NCBI GenBank assembly: GCA_027886185.1
Contig: WOAB01000619.1
Span: forward strand, 7,998,001 to 8,062,000
Direction of reading: 5' to 3'
Length of the DNA stretch: 64,000 bases
Source of the DNA: Rheum nobile
Taxonomy: Eukaryota; Streptophyta; Magnoliopsida; Caryophyllales; Polygonaceae
Made by a program: the position numbers and the translations under genes. Below are positions 11,990 to 23,969 of this stretch, piece after piece (the stretch's first letter is position 1; each line of letters opens with the position of its first letter). Below the pieces are notes generated by a model that worked only from the letters and a program-made list of their open reading frames with translations, made no database searches and had not been told where the DNA came from.

Positions 11990-13376
11990 TGATCCGCTCT
12001 ACTTTGTAGTGCGTAACTATGAGTTGTTACTGGATATTAGGTACCAATTTGTATGGGTTTAGAAGGTATTTGAGGAGAATGGAGTTTTGGAGAAGAAGTG
12101 TTGATTTGGTGGTTTTGAGTGCTTAAATGAAGACTTAAGGAGATGAAGGCGAAGCCACAAGAGAAAACCGCAAGCGAGAAGCTGAAGATCACAACATAAG
12201 CAAATCCGCGGGCGCGGAAGGAGAGCCGCGGTCGCGGAACGAGGCGAGAGCGAGACAAGAGACACTGAGCTACACCACGGGCGCGGAAAGAAGAGCCGTA
12301 TGCGCGGAAGGATAATCCGCGGGCGCGGAAGCTTGGCGCGGGCGTGGTTTTGACGACAGAAACTACGAAGACGAGACCAATCCGCGGGCACGTAAGAGAT
12401 TCCGCGGTCGCGGTTACTGTTCACACGCGGAGCCGAGAGTTTACTTCGTCCGAGTTTTGTTTTACTTTATTCCTTTTATTTTATTTCTTTTATTCCGTTT
12501 ATTCCCTTTTAGGAAGATTATATTTCCTATCTTTTGGAAATTAGGTTTTGCTAGGTTATTTACTCTTTCTTAGTTAGCAGCCTTTTCATTATTCAACATT
12601 CAACACTTTATCGTTCAGTTTTTCCCTTAGAGTTTTTATGCTTTGAAGACTATGAAGAACTAAGCAACCTTTGCTTAGTCCGACGATTGAAGCCTTCGTT
12701 TGTATTTGGTTGTGAGATTATAACTCTATTCTATTTCCTTTGATTATATTGATTCTCTTTGTGCTTCATCCCATTGATTCTTGCTGATTTGACTAGTCTG
12801 ATCATCTAGTTGATATTAGTGATTATCTATTGCTAGGGTTTGGATATTTCTAGTTGAAATCCTTTATCTTGTGTAGTAACCACGATTTACTAGAACTAGT
12901 TGTGAATGTTTATTGTGAAGAGAATTGATTACATGTCGAGTACTGACTAGTTGTTTAGTATTGCATGTATCCTGGTTAATTCATATGCTTACTGATGCCG
13001 TTAGATTGAATCTTGATAGTTTCTTGATTGTTTAATGGTAAGTATTTTCAAGGCTAGTTGACCTGTCTATATACATAAGATCGGGACAAGAATATTCATT
13101 GGTAGGAATTGGAGATAATCTAGGACCAACCAATCAAACTGAAGTGTGGATATTTGTCTGGCTAAGTTACTTCTCACCCATTGATTACATCTTTTGCTTT
13201 GATTTACTTTGTTACTCGTTACAAACCAAAATCCCCCCTTTTGTTACTATTGGCATACAACCTTTGCACTTGGAAAGATTGCTTACCTCCCTGTGAGATC
13301 GATCCTTATTTACCCTACGACATTAGTTAGGTTTTTGAGGTTTACTTTGATAGGCATCACGACTTTAGCCTCATCA
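11990..13376. mobile_element. Solo LTR inside the Helitron
   Basis: A 1387-bp insert that begins TGAT, ends ATCA and is bounded by GAAGG on both sides. TG...CA ends and a 5-bp duplication are the marks of an LTR retrotransposon. With a single LTR-like sequence and no PBS, body or second LTR, it is best read as a solo LTR left by recombination between two LTRs. Repeated ccgcgg(g/t)cgcgga motifs occur at 12205-12420. The tail holds a tccctgtgagatcgatcc block, a type of sequence often met near the ends of plant LTRs. Open frames here (for example 12059-12424 minus) are GC-repeat artefacts. Confidence 0.8.
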
Positions 13377-13381
13377 GAAGG
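13377..13381. repeat. Right 5-bp target-site duplication (GAAGG)
   Basis: Matches 11985-11989. The Helitron text resumes directly after it with AQDRPDIVAK. Confidence 0.85.
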
Positions 13382-14163
13382 CTCAAGATAGACCTGACAT
13401 AGTAGCCAAGTTTTTTTTTAATCTAAACTCACGTTGTTGAAAAAATTAATAATGGAGGAGAATATATTTGGTCCAGTTAAAGCAAGAGTTGAAGTTATTG
13501 AGTTTCAGAAGCGTGGCTTACCACATGCACATATCTTAGTAATATTGTGCTCTACACATAAGATACTCAACCCATAAGTTTTTGATCAATTTGTATGTGC
13601 AGTTATAAAACACATGCTTCATGGTCCGTGTGAAATTCTTGATCCAAGTTGTTCTTGCATGGAAAAAAGGCTTTCGCAGTTACTACAGATTTAACTATCC
13701 AAAAGACTATTATGAATTTACGACATGTGGCAATGACACCTACCCAATTTATAGAATAAGGGAAAATGGGGACTTTGTTTCCATTAAAGGTGTTGAGTTG
13801 GATAACCGATGGGTTATACCTTATAACCCGTATCTTCTTGCATCTTTTGATTGTCACATAAATGTTGAAGTTTGTTCCACAGTAGAAGTTGCAAAATACA
13901 TTTACAAGTATATATACAAAGGACATGATCGAATTTCTTTTAACATATCTGATACAGATTCTGATATCCGAGATGAAATCACATCATTTCAATCTGCTAG
14001 ATGGGTATCTCCTCCAGAATCTGCTTGGAAAATATTTGGGTTTGACTTATATCAAATGACTCTTGCTATAATTCCACTGCAAGTACATTTACCAGACATG
14101 CATCTTGTGACATTTCATGAATTCGAAAATTTGCAGAATGTGGTTGCGAATGAAAATCGTTAG
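13382..14163 (+). pseudogene. Helitron replication-initiator (Rep, HUH) domain
   Basis: After the solo LTR the reading resumes with QDRPDIVAK. It continues with NIFGPVKARVEVIEFQKRG and LPHAHIL, in which H-A-H is the metal-binding HUH motif (about 13517-13535). The open frame 13621-14163 continues with KDYYEFTTCGN, NRWVIPYNPYLL and VAKYIYKYIYKGHD; the last holds the paired tyrosines expected to attack DNA in a two-tyrosine Rep enzyme. A frameshift separates the HUH part from the frame at 13621. Signature residues are therefore retained, but the gene is broken. Confidence 0.85.
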
Positions 14164-14175
14164 AAAACTATACTG

Positions 14176-14851
14176 ATGGGATTTTTTAGTTATAACAATT
14201 ATCATCCAGATGACCCTGCATATCTATATTCTGAATTTCCAATGCACTATATATGGAATAAATCTAATAAGTCATGGACAAAGAGAAAGTGTTCAGCAAC
14301 GGTTGGAAGGTTGACGTATGTTAATCTTGCGGAAAGGGGAACGATATTACCTTCGACTTCTTCTCACACACATTAAGTCAGCAAAATAGTTCATAGGCCT
14401 TCGAACAATTGATGGCTACACATGTAGTACATTCCAAGAAGCAGCTGAAAAGATAGGTTTGGTTGAACGAGATGACTATGTTGATTCATGCATGAAAGAA
14501 GCAGCGAAATCTCAAATGCCATCAGCACTGCGTAGATTGTTTGCGACATTGCTTGTGCATTGTGATCATATAGATCTAGTATTATTGTGGGAGCAACATT
14601 ACAAATGTATTTCAGAGGATTTTGCGTTTCAGTATAAAGGAGAAACTAGAATTTTTTTACATCTAACATGTCTTGAGATTGAGAAGTATTTGGATGCCAT
14701 GGGAAAAAATCTTAAGTCTTATAAGTTGGATGTTTATCAAAAGCTGGAGACATGTAGTTATAAGATAACAAAAGATATCAGTGATGCATTGAATGCTCTT
14801 GTTCCTGCATGTTATGTTAATGCACCAAAAGTAATTAACGAAGAACAATGA
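14176..14851 (+). pseudogene. Helitron RepHel linker between Rep and helicase
   Basis: Frame 14176-14376 (FPMHYIWNKSNKSWTKRK) and frame 14459-14851 (CMKEAAKSQMPSALRRLFATLL, LLWEQHYKCISED) match the conserved spacer between Rep and helicase in plant Helitrons. They are separated by a frameshift near 14340 and a stop near 14390. No separate function is known for this part. Confidence 0.75.
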
Positions 14852-14869
14852 GTTGCATACAAATGCATA

Positions 14870-16170
14870 ATGAAACACGTTAAATCAAATTCTTCTGATG
14901 CCTTTTTTATTGATGGTCCAGGTGGAACAGAAAAAACCTTTCTCTATTGTGCGCTTTATGCCAAAACCCGATCCATTGGAAAGATTGTTCTTCCAACCGC
15001 CACCTCGGGAATTGCGGTATCAAATATACCTACTGGAAGTACAACGCATTCACGTTTCAAGCTACCCATTGATGATGATGGATCTTTAGTCTGTAATGTT
15101 TCCAAACAAAGCAGTCTTGCACACTTGCTTAGAGAATATTCTCTTATAATATGGGATGAAGCATCTATGGCAAAAAAAGAGAACATAGAAGCATTGGATT
15201 TACTCTTGCAAGATTTATGTGATAACAAAGATCTTTTTGGAGGAAAAGTGGTAGTTTTTGGTGGAGATTTCAAACAAGTCTTGCTGGTATTGCCACACAA
15301 AACACAACATGAAGTGGCTTGTGCTAGCTTGGTGAGTTCTTACATGTGGCCAAAACTCATAAAGTTCAAACTAACAAAAAATATACGAGCAAGCCAAGAC
15401 CCTATTTTTTCAGAATTTCTATTGTGGCTTGGTAATGGATCTCTACAAGATACAGAAAAGGCTTTAATTGAAATACCAATTGAAATTTTAGACTGCATTA
15501 CCATCAATAAAAATTGCTTTGATCTGTTGGTGCAATACATTTTCCCAGAAATGCTTATACCTTCACTAGATAACTCCACTTTCTATGGCCGAGCCATATT
15601 AACACCTACAAATGAAGATGTTGATATGATAAACACAACTTTGATTGAAAGATTTCCAAGAGTTTCGACCAAATATACAAGTATAGATTCTGCAATAGAT
15701 GAAAACTGCAAAGTATACTCATTGGAATTCATAAATACTCTATGTCCTTCAAGAATGAGTCCACATGAATTAATTCTAAAAAAGAATTGTCCAGTAATTT
15801 TATTGCAAAATCTAGATCCAACGTTTGGCTTGTGTAATGGTGCAAGAATGGTGTGTACTTTTTTTATCGTAATACAATTGTCTGTGAAATTTCATCCGAG
15901 TATTATAAAGGTGAACATGTTTTGATTCCTCAGATTACCCTTAAAGCTCCATCATCATCCAAGTATCATTTTCAGTTTCAGTGCAAACAATTTCCTTTTA
16001 AATTGTGTTTTGCAATGACGATTAATAAATTTCAAGGACAAACACTTGATCAAGTTGGGATATATTTATGGCAACCATGCTTTTCGCACGGACAGTTTTA
16101 TGTTGGTTGCTCAAGGGTAAAAGAAATGACTACCCTTAAAGTATTTACAAAGCCGCATGCAGACCCATAG
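14870..16170 (+). pseudogene. Helitron Pif1-like helicase domain, Walker A altered
   Basis: Frame 14870-15925 (351 codons) starts with the nucleotide-binding loop, here GPGGTEKTF, where the family has GPGGTGKTF. The glycine before the essential lysine is therefore glutamate. It continues with LPTATSGIA, the Walker B box IIWDEASM, VVFGGDFKQVL and LTKNIRAS. A frameshift near 15850 leads to frame 15853-16170, which carries the C-terminal motifs FAMTINKFQGQTLDQVGIYL and FSHGQFYVGCSR. The domain would unwind DNA 5' to 3' during rolling-circle transposition. The loop change plus the frameshift make an active enzyme unlikely. Confidence 0.85.
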
Positions 16171-16273
16171 TGCATCAAACAAATGGTTGAAAATGTGGTA
16201 TCCTTTGAAGTTCTAACTAAAGCAGAAATTATATAAAATAGTTGCTCTTTTACGGTTGCAGATGAATCACTTA

Positions 16274-17130
16274 GGCCCCGTTTGGTTTGCTGTCTGGAAT
16301 CAGACTGGAATCAGGAATCAGAATGGAATCAAGAATCAGAATAAATCATTCATGTAGCTTGGTGTTTGGTATGCTGTCGGAATGAACCATTCTTATAAAT
16401 TTGTTGTTTGGTATGCTGTCGGAATGAACCATCTCTGTAGTGTTGACAAGTAATCTCCAATCTCTAACACAACAATCTCCACTTAATAACAATAATTTAT
16501 TCTATAAACTCAATCTCCAATTTCTAATATAATAATAAAAGCCATGAACATAGAACTTTATACTTATTTTTCAATTTCTACATGAAAAAAGAGCATATCT
16601 ATTGTACCCTAAATCACTGCTAAACAAAACTAATGAAAATTGAAATTATATGTATAAACAAACTCAAATCTACGCTGGGTCGGATGTAGATCTGATCCAC
16701 TTCCATGTTTTTAGCAAGGATGTAGATTTGATAATTTCACCCAAATTCAAGAGAGGACTCAAACAAAATTGGAGATCTGAAATACCTTGAGTCAGATTGG
16801 AGAGGGGGAGAAGATGATGGTGGACGTCGACCAGCCAACGAAGGACGATGACAGGAAGAGTTTTGCTGGCTGTTGGTGCTTCTCGCTGGCAACGAAGGAG
16901 GTAGGAAGGAGGCAGTAGATATGACTTTAAAAAAGAACGAGGTTTTTTTTATGTGGGAATGGATGATACCCTGAGTTTTTGAGAGGAATGAAGTCCTTCA
17001 TAAAATTTGGAATGAGCCATTCCAAGCAATGAAAGCGATTCCTAGTTTTTACCTAACCAAACAGACATATCGGAATGAACGATTTCGATTTCGATTCCTC
17101 ATTCCCATCGGAATCGTACCAAACGGGCCC
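16274..17130. mobile_element. PIF/Harbinger-type MITE
   Basis: An 857-bp element with 13-bp inverted ends (GGCCCCGTTTGGT and ACCAAACGGGCCC, one mismatch), flanked by TTA on both sides (16271-16273 and 17131-17133). A TTA/TAA duplication and GGGCCCGTTTGG-type ends fit PIF/Harbinger. Inside the left end, a ttggtatgctgtcggaatgaacc block is repeated (16370 and 16411). There is no transposase frame. Confidence 0.75.
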
Positions 17131-17458
17131 TTAAAGTATATCTATCAATCCTTTTAAACTCACATTATATTATGTAAATAGAAGATTACAATCCTTATAA
17201 CTATTGCATTGTTCTTAGGATTTGCCATACCATTATGTGTATGATGAAGACATATATGCTCAAAAGTAGAGGAATAAATGCATTGAACTTCAACAACGCT
17301 CAGTCCTATTGTTTGCTTTCAAGTAGGTAAAGGAGCTTTGTGTTCTGAACCTTCAAAATAAAAGTAAAACATTTCTTGTAAACTTCATGATTGTACGTAG
17401 TAAAACTCTTAATATCTTTCTATTTATATAATCATTCATTCTTCATACATATGTGATA

Positions 17459-19230
17459 AATAAATCTGTATTTTAATGACTTTATGAAACACCTCTTACT
17501 AAAGTAACGAACTCAATTTGTATAAGATTGTCATTGCAGCTATACGGATGCAGATTCAAGTGATAGTTATGCTGATTTGTATAAATGGTTTAATAAGGTG
17601 AGCATTGTCTGTACTAAATACTTCAATCTCGTATTCTTTCTTACTGTTATGCAATGTATTCAAATTTAACCAGAAATTTTCTGCTTATTTTACTGGACAA
17701 CGAAAGGCAAAGTTATTTTGAACATGTAATAGGTGAAAAGTGTTTGGTAATGTATGGCTTGGTGATGATTATCAATGCATCCATGATGATTTCACTGCAT
17801 AGTATTAAAATTATCTCAGTTGTTTCACTTCAGTCTTGAGTCTTTTAGTTCAAATTTAATCATAAATTTTGTACTTATTTTACAAGACAACGAAAGGCAA
17901 AGTTGTTTTGAACATGTAATAGGTGCAAAGTGTTTGGTACTATATGGCTTGGTGATGTTTATCAATGCATCCAGGATGATTTCACTGCATGGTATTACAA
18001 TTATCTCAATTGTTTTACTTTAATCTTAAATCTTTTAGTACAAATTTAGGTATATAGAAATGATATGAATGAGAATGCTACGCAAATGTATCTATACAAC
18101 TTCACTTACCATATTTGGGTTTTTAGTGGTTAGTAAATATGTTATCTACATTTTCTAAATGTCTATCTGTATACCTATTTATGTATAATTCTTAATTTAT
18201 GTTATTTTGTTGCATTGTTAGACGAGAAGGTATAATGAAAACATCATCTCAACTGTAGGATTCAATGTTAAAAAGATGATCAAACTACTATGACAATCAA
18301 GCTTTTGGACCTCAGAAGGTATTAAATGAATGAAAGTCCCATAGAAATGTACTCCATAGCGTGGAGTAAAATCATGCTTTATGAAAATTCCAGACAAATG
18401 TATTTATCTGAGTTCTTTCACTTCTATCTTAAGTATTTTGGTACAAATTCAGGATTATATGTACAAATGATATGAATGAGAATTCTCTTACTTCTTTCTC
18501 TTATAAATTATGATATGCTTATGATGTTTGTAGCATGTACTACTTGCTACTATCAAACTATGTTATTGGTCATCTAGAAGCATATTGCAAGGTAAGTATG
18601 AAGTTAGGGCATATTTGGGAACTGATAAGTTAACTGATTCATGGGCTTATAATATTTATTTATCTCTGTGTTGCAAAATTTTACCCCATCTCAAATATAA
18701 AACACTACATTGTTGGCATGTAAAAAATAAATAAATCTGTATTTTAATGACTTTATGAAACACCTTTTACTAAACTAAAGAACTCAACTTCTATGAGATT
18801 GTGATTGCAGCTATAGAGATGGAAATCCAACTGATAGGTATGCTTGTCTTTGTAAATGGTTTACTAAGGTGAACACTATTTGTACTAAATACTTCGATTT
18901 TGTAATTTTTCTTACTATCCTGCATTGTATTAAAATTTAATCAGATATTTTGTACTTATTTTACAGGACAACGAAAAGCAAAGTTGTCTAGATCATCTAA
19001 TAGGTGCAGAGTGTTTGGTAATGTATGGCTTGGTGACGATTATCAATGCATCCAAGATGATTTCACTGCATGGTACTAAAATTATCTCAGTTGTTTCACT
19101 TTTGTCTTAAATTAAATGTTTTAGTACAAATTTAGGTATATAGAAATGATATGAATGAGAATCCCACACAAATATATTTATACAACTTCACTTACCATAT
19201 TTTGGTTTTTAGTGGTTAGTAAATATGTTA
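17459..19230 (+). repeat. Tandem segmental duplication of an exon-intron block
   Basis: The block 17459-17825 recurs at 18727-19098. A shorter piece of it (from gacaacgaaaggcaaag onward) recurs at 17887-18020, and 18050-18145 recurs at 19135-19230. Exon-like islands bounded by ag and gt recur in each copy, for example an island reading GNVWLGDDYQCIQDDFTAW in the last copy. That island was not assigned to any family. The arrangement looks like a captured or duplicated gene that has decayed next to the Helitron. Confidence 0.6.
18222..18319 (+). pseudogene. ARL8-like small GTPase exon fragment
   Basis: Bounded by an ag acceptor at 18220-18221 and a gt donor at 18320, the exon reads YNENIISTVGFNVKKM. 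After a one-base shift it reads MTIKLLDLRR. Plant ARL8 GTPases have a ..DMIPTVGFN.RK.. segment followed by ..TIKLWDLGG.. in the same order and spacing, so the match covers the switch I region and the start of the DxxGG motif. Both glycines of DxxGG are replaced by arginine and there is a frameshift, so this is a dead fragment. A second island at 18810-18860 (EMEIQLIG) resembles the residues just before the ARL8 P-loop, but the P-loop itself is not recognisable. Confidence 0.5.
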
Positions 19231-21210
19231 TTTTAATTATGGTATTTCACTGTGTAGAACTATCGCTCCTTATATAATTCCAGTAGCCAAAGTAGCATTG
19301 GTAAAAAGGAAGGAAGCCTTTTCGTAAATTAGTCTTTGTAATTTCTTGCAGGATAGCTTTAGGCGCACAGTACACACTTATAAAGGTTACATGCCAAGAT
19401 ATGCATTAGTAACTAGCTAACGTGTCTCGGATTTAGATAGGACTGTATTTCGGTCCAATCAACAATAAGCTGATATCATTCAAAGCTTACTAATTTATTA
19501 TTTAAAAAAAAGGGGGACCATATGTCCATCTCCACTTCTATATATATATATACATATACAATATATGAATTGGCATCAAACATCTTTATTCCTATCTGCT
19601 ATTTTCTAAAGTTATCTCCTTATATGTATATGTGTAGTGTTGGAATAATCTTGTTGTACACATAATGTTATATATGAGCTCTAGAGATGACTCAATTCCT
19701 TTATCAAATTTGATGTTTACATAGATTTGCTAAAGGATCGATCCATCACTAGATGCTATATATATACTTATAGCTACATATATAAAGAGTCAATGGCAGA
19801 ATGCATACTTCTTAACAAGGTCAGTAATATTTTACTTCAACATTTTCCTCCATCTGAAAGTGTGTAGTCATGTTGAAGCTATTGAGAGCAAAAAAAAAAA
19901 AAGTATATCCTATGTAAAATTACTATAAGCAACACAATAAAATTTGAAGTCCTTATAGAAAAAAATGGAAAAAATAGCGACATATAAAATTTACCCTACG
20001 TACATGTTTTAACGCTCATTTTTTGTTCAATACATATTTGAAAAAACAATATAAATAGTTTAAAAACAAAGTACACTTTAGTATAGCTATAAATAGATAT
20101 GTATTATATAGCTGTAGAGCAATTATCACCCAAAAAAATGTAGATGTAAAGCAAGATATACAAACAAATCGAGTTTAGTTCGGCTTCAGGTTCAAATGTC
20201 AGTCAAATTTGGGTTTCAACGCACATCATAGCTGAGTAAGTAAAATTTACAAAACTAGCTTATGCATGGCCAGATAAAAAAAACGTTTATAGCGTCATAA
20301 AAGAAAAAAACAATTTTTTAATGAAAAGTGTTGCATGCTAGAAGATATAGTACACACTGTACTCCATTGATGTGAATATGTACAGATTCATGTGAAACTG
20401 CAAAACTGAAATACTCTCGGTTTTTAAAATGCATGCAGAGGTAAAGAAGACTTTTTAGCAAAAGTACAGTACACCTAAAAAATTCATCATATTTTAATGC
20501 TAAAAAGCCGGCATTCTGGGTGGCTTTGCTGTTTTAATTAGTTGCATGCAATTATAACATTTTAGGGAGACTTTTAAAGTAACGTTCCATTAATTTCTGA
20601 TGAATTTTTTTTTTTTTTTTTGAAAAAAAGACTGTTTCATCGGTTTGATCAAATCAAAATTGATTACATTTTTACTACGTATTTAATAAGTTGAGATTTT
20701 TAGTCTATCACCAATGTACATGCTGCTACAGATTACTCTTAATTCCTTTTTCCAATGACGTTTTGCAGTTCTTCTCTTCTTTATAGGTATCTGAAATACT
20801 TTATCTTTGTTCAAGGAATTCTTTTTACACTCCATGGTTATTACTACTGCATCCAAAAAATTACTTTATTTTCATTATAGAGGAAGAGATGAATTTAGTT
20901 CCTTTCAGCGTCGAATAAATCTAAACCGAAAGGAAATATTTAATGAAACATGTCTAAAAGGGAACCGTAGAAGTTGAAGAAAATTGTTCGACATTGGACA
21001 AATAATAATAGAAGTGAATAATAATAGAAGTGAAAAAATGAAAATATAGGGACAAAAACGAATTTCGGTCGGAGAGAGTAGTTTCGCAATGTTGTTTGGT
21101 CAATCCAACCCTTCAATAGTACTTTCCCAAAAACAATAAATGCAATAGTACATTACGTCAATATGCAGAACAATTAAATTGTACTGTTCGTTTCAGAGCC
21201 AATGTCAAGA
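19231..21210. other. AT-rich intergenic DNA, no gene seen
   Basis: No open frame of note, no paired termini and no recognisable protein fragment. Short simple repeats (TA runs near 19545 and poly-T near 20610) are present. A block near 19760-19800 resembles 22605-22650 (tagctacat..., then gcagaatgca/gaaaaatgca and ttcttaa). Confidence 0.5.
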
Positions 21211-21213
21211 CCA

Positions 21214-21582
21214 CCCACAATGGTGTTTTTGTATCATTAAATTATACCAATTTTTTTAGCTATAGTTAATTCTGCTAAAAAACCTTCTTTGTGATTTCTT
21301 ACTAAAAAACTGCTAGACAACCCATTTCAGTTGCGAAGTTAGATTTTACAGTTATTAAGTCATTTTCAGGTTGAATTTAATTTTGTTTATTTTTAAAAGT
21401 ATATCCAATATATATAATTGATTTTGATCTATCCATAGACACCCATTTATATATGTTTTTCATAAAATTTATAGAGTGAAAACATCTGGGTTGAAAAATC
21501 ATAGGTATGAAAAAAGTAAGAGAAATTTTTTAGATGATGTGGTAGAAAGAGAAATTTGTTAAAAAATCAACCATTGTGTGCA
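21214..21582. mobile_element. Possible small MITE with CACAATGGT ends
   Basis: The left end reads cacaatggtgttttt and the right end atcaaccattgtg, which are inverse to each other. Immediately to the right (21583) a second cacaatggttg block begins, followed by a diverged copy of the left end's next 60 bp (...ttagc(t/c)atagtta...tgctaaaaaa). No clean target duplication could be fixed, so the element class is open. Confidence 0.4.
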
Positions 21583-21719
21583 CAATGGTTGTTTTTTAGC
21601 ATTAAAATAAGTATAAGTTCTTTAGCCATAGTTACGTTTGCTAAAAAAACTTCTTTATGGTTGTGGATGCAATTTCTTTTTTCTTTTTCGCTACGCAGTT
21701 ACCAAACTTGGTTTGAAAG

Positions 21720-22260
21720 CACCATCTGAGTGGGTTTTTTGGGTCCAACGGACTCATCTACAGTTAAACCAAAATCTATTATTTATATGTACCTATACAC
21801 ACATTGCTTACTAAATTCAAAGGAGCCTTATCATACAGACAAAATGATTTCAATCTATGCGAGCGTACAAAACAATACCACGTATTTATACAGGTAAGTA
21901 AAATCCACCTTATGGTTTTGATTTATTCTTATACCTTCCTTATATTATCGATTAAATTGTAGGTTTACAAAAAAATTCCATTATCTTCTAGATAAAATGT
22001 ACTTTCACAAACCTGGTTGTTCCACAAATCTCACATTACTTATTTTTATGTGTTCACATTTTTCAGGGATTTCTACTCAAAGCAGAAAATGAGGTGGTAC
22101 ATCATAGTTGAGCATCTTTTTACTAAACGTTGTTTGAAGATCTTAGTAGGTGTAAAAAATCCTCATCCAAAAAAATATCAAAAGGAAGGAATTAAGCCAT
22201 CTCTAGAATATTTTACTAGGCATTCAGTTGCCTCATACCATGTGTGATATTGGATTTGAC
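21720..22260 (+). pseudogene. Duplicated gene fragment, copy A (partner of 37280-37515)
   Basis: The open part 22061-22245 follows a ttttcag acceptor and reads DFYSKQKMRWYIIVEH, CLKILVGVKNPHPKKYQ and GIKPSLEYF. Copy B after the LTR array reads DFHSNQKMKWHIGLKY, CLKILLAEKESSPKKHK and GIKPSLEYY, so the two are clear paralogues. In copy B the frame continues towards a CLASSY-like segment, but here it stops after 59 residues. The 300 bp upstream also match the sequence left of the array (about 23545-23830). The fragment itself was not assigned to a family. It is interpreted as an exon of the same decayed gene. Confidence 0.55.
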
Positions 22261-22839
22261 GTTAGAACATACACCTCCACATAGGAAGATCAAGTGAAAG
22301 ATGTAATTGAAAATGAGGAGGTGAAGGTTCTTCAGTTGGTAGATGCTTACCTGATCAATAATATCATCAAATAGGCCATCTCTATCGGGTCTAGGAGAAC
22401 CTGGTTTTGGAGTCTTAGTTCCATCGTCGCCATAACATTATGGTCATACTTGGAAACCGCCTTATGGGGTTGGTAAAATATCTTTGAAACTACATATTCA
22501 TCTTCACTCTTGTATTCTTAGTATCGCATGTATCTTATTTGATATTCTTGAGATTTATACGTGTTGATAAATAATTAATCCATCATTTTCAATCTGTAAA
22601 TAGCTACATGTTCAAAGAGCCAATAGCGAAAAATGCAGTTCTTAATCACAAAATTACATCATAGTTTGAACCAAAATTACTGTACGTATCTGTAAAAAAT
22701 TCAAGTCTCTTTCCGTTTGAATAAATAAAATAAATATGTGTAGAAAATGAAAGCCAGAAAAAACAACAACAAAAAAAAGAAAAAATGAGAAGACAATGGC
22801 AACAGGAACTCACGTGAATCTGTCAGCACAAACAGAAAA

Positions 22840-23110
22840 ACTTACAGATATCACGTGAAAGAAAAAAGGCAAAAAGCTCTCAGGAAAAAAAAATTAAAAC
22901 CTACCGGCATAACATGTGGGCTATTTTTTGGTCCAATGGACTCAATGAAAATTGAGCAAGCTTCAGTATTTATAAAACACTTCTTGCACTTTCATTTGGA
23001 AAAAAACGTATATTTACAATTTTATCACAATGATATTCACCCTATTAACAGAAATTATCAGTTTTTTCTTTCCATACAGCTATATTTTTTCATTTCTAAT
23101 ATATGCTTTT
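22840..23110 (+). repeat. Third, more diverged copy of the gene-fragment upstream region
   Basis: A ttttggtccaatggactca block at about 22925 matches tttgggtccaacggactcat (21739) and ttttgcccaatggactcact (23555). Similar downstream order is weakly visible. The 87-codon frame at 22855-23118 is AT-rich and not convincing as a gene. Confidence 0.4.
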
Positions 23111-23964
23111 ATGTGTGATATCAACGATTTATACAACTTTATTCAACACACAGAATGAATTGGTATATCACAACAAATCATGAATTATGCATGCAAAATA
23201 AAAGTCTCGCCATATATACTCATAATTGCAAAAAATCTAATTAATTGTAATAACTTATGGACTAACGAAAAAAGTTTATAAGAATAACATGCATGACATT
23301 TCTAACACTTAGAAAAGGGTATGAAATATTATATTAAGAATATATTATTCAAAAATATGTAAATATTAATTATAATAACTCAAAAAAATAAAAAGAGGTA
23401 TTGGTTGGATATAAAATACAATAGTATCATCCATATCGAGATACATTAAACATTAGGGATGAGTTTTTAAGTAGTTGTAGTTTTGGAAAACAAATCACCT
23501 ATATAAAAGGCTTAGCAGTGTTATTTGATCCACGTCATATGTGAGGTCCTTTTTTTTTGCCCAATGGACTCACTAACGACAAACTCAAATGGGCTATATA
23601 TATGTACATATGCTCGGTAGTAATGACATACACAATTTATTGAGTAGATTCACAAACGCCTTATGATTCACATAAAATCATTTTCATCTATCCAAGAGAA
23701 ACGAAGGAGTACTATATGTTTTCACATGTAAGGAAAATAGCAATTGTGCTTTTGATTTTTTATCATGTATATTCTTATACCATTGATTAAATTGTAACTT
23801 TACAAAAGATTTGCATTTTATTTTCGAAATCTCAGCTTTTACGACCTACAAAAACAACATAAATAACAGATTCTAACCACACTTTGCACCACAACAGATT
23901 TACAAATAAATATCGAATACATAATGTTCACAATATCATCACAAAACATTGACAAATTTGTTAT

Positions 23965-23969
23965 CATAT
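23965..23969. repeat. Left 5-bp target-site duplication (CATAT) of the LTR array
   Basis: Identical to 37235-37239, directly outside the third LTR. Confidence 0.85.

Larger units (their letters stand above)
10490..16170 (+). mobile_element. Decayed autonomous Helitron coding region (RepHel), interrupted by a solo LTR
   Basis: Successive plus-strand frames follow the order of a plant Helitron RepHel protein: N-terminal zinc-finger-like domain (10627-11034), helitron-like N domain (11001-11989), HUH replication initiator (13382-14163), linker (14176-14851) and Pif1-type 5'-3' helicase (14870-16170). In a working element the protein nicks and replicates DNA by a rolling-circle route. Here it is broken by several frameshifts and stops and by a 1387-bp LTR inserted between the N domain and Rep. 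The termini (5' TC, 3' hairpin plus CTRR) were not located, so only the coding span is given. Confidence 0.85.

Noticed and set aside
12059..12424. Arg-rich minus-strand frames inside the solo LTR
   Set aside because: Produced by repeated ccgcgggcgcgga motifs; the insert has LTR ends and a target duplication, not a gene structure.
13603..13926. Minus-strand frame over the Helitron Rep domain
   Set aside because: Shadow of the plus-strand Rep sequence, which has recognised motifs.
14956..15579. Minus-strand frames over the helicase domain
   Set aside because: Shadows of the plus-strand helicase reading.
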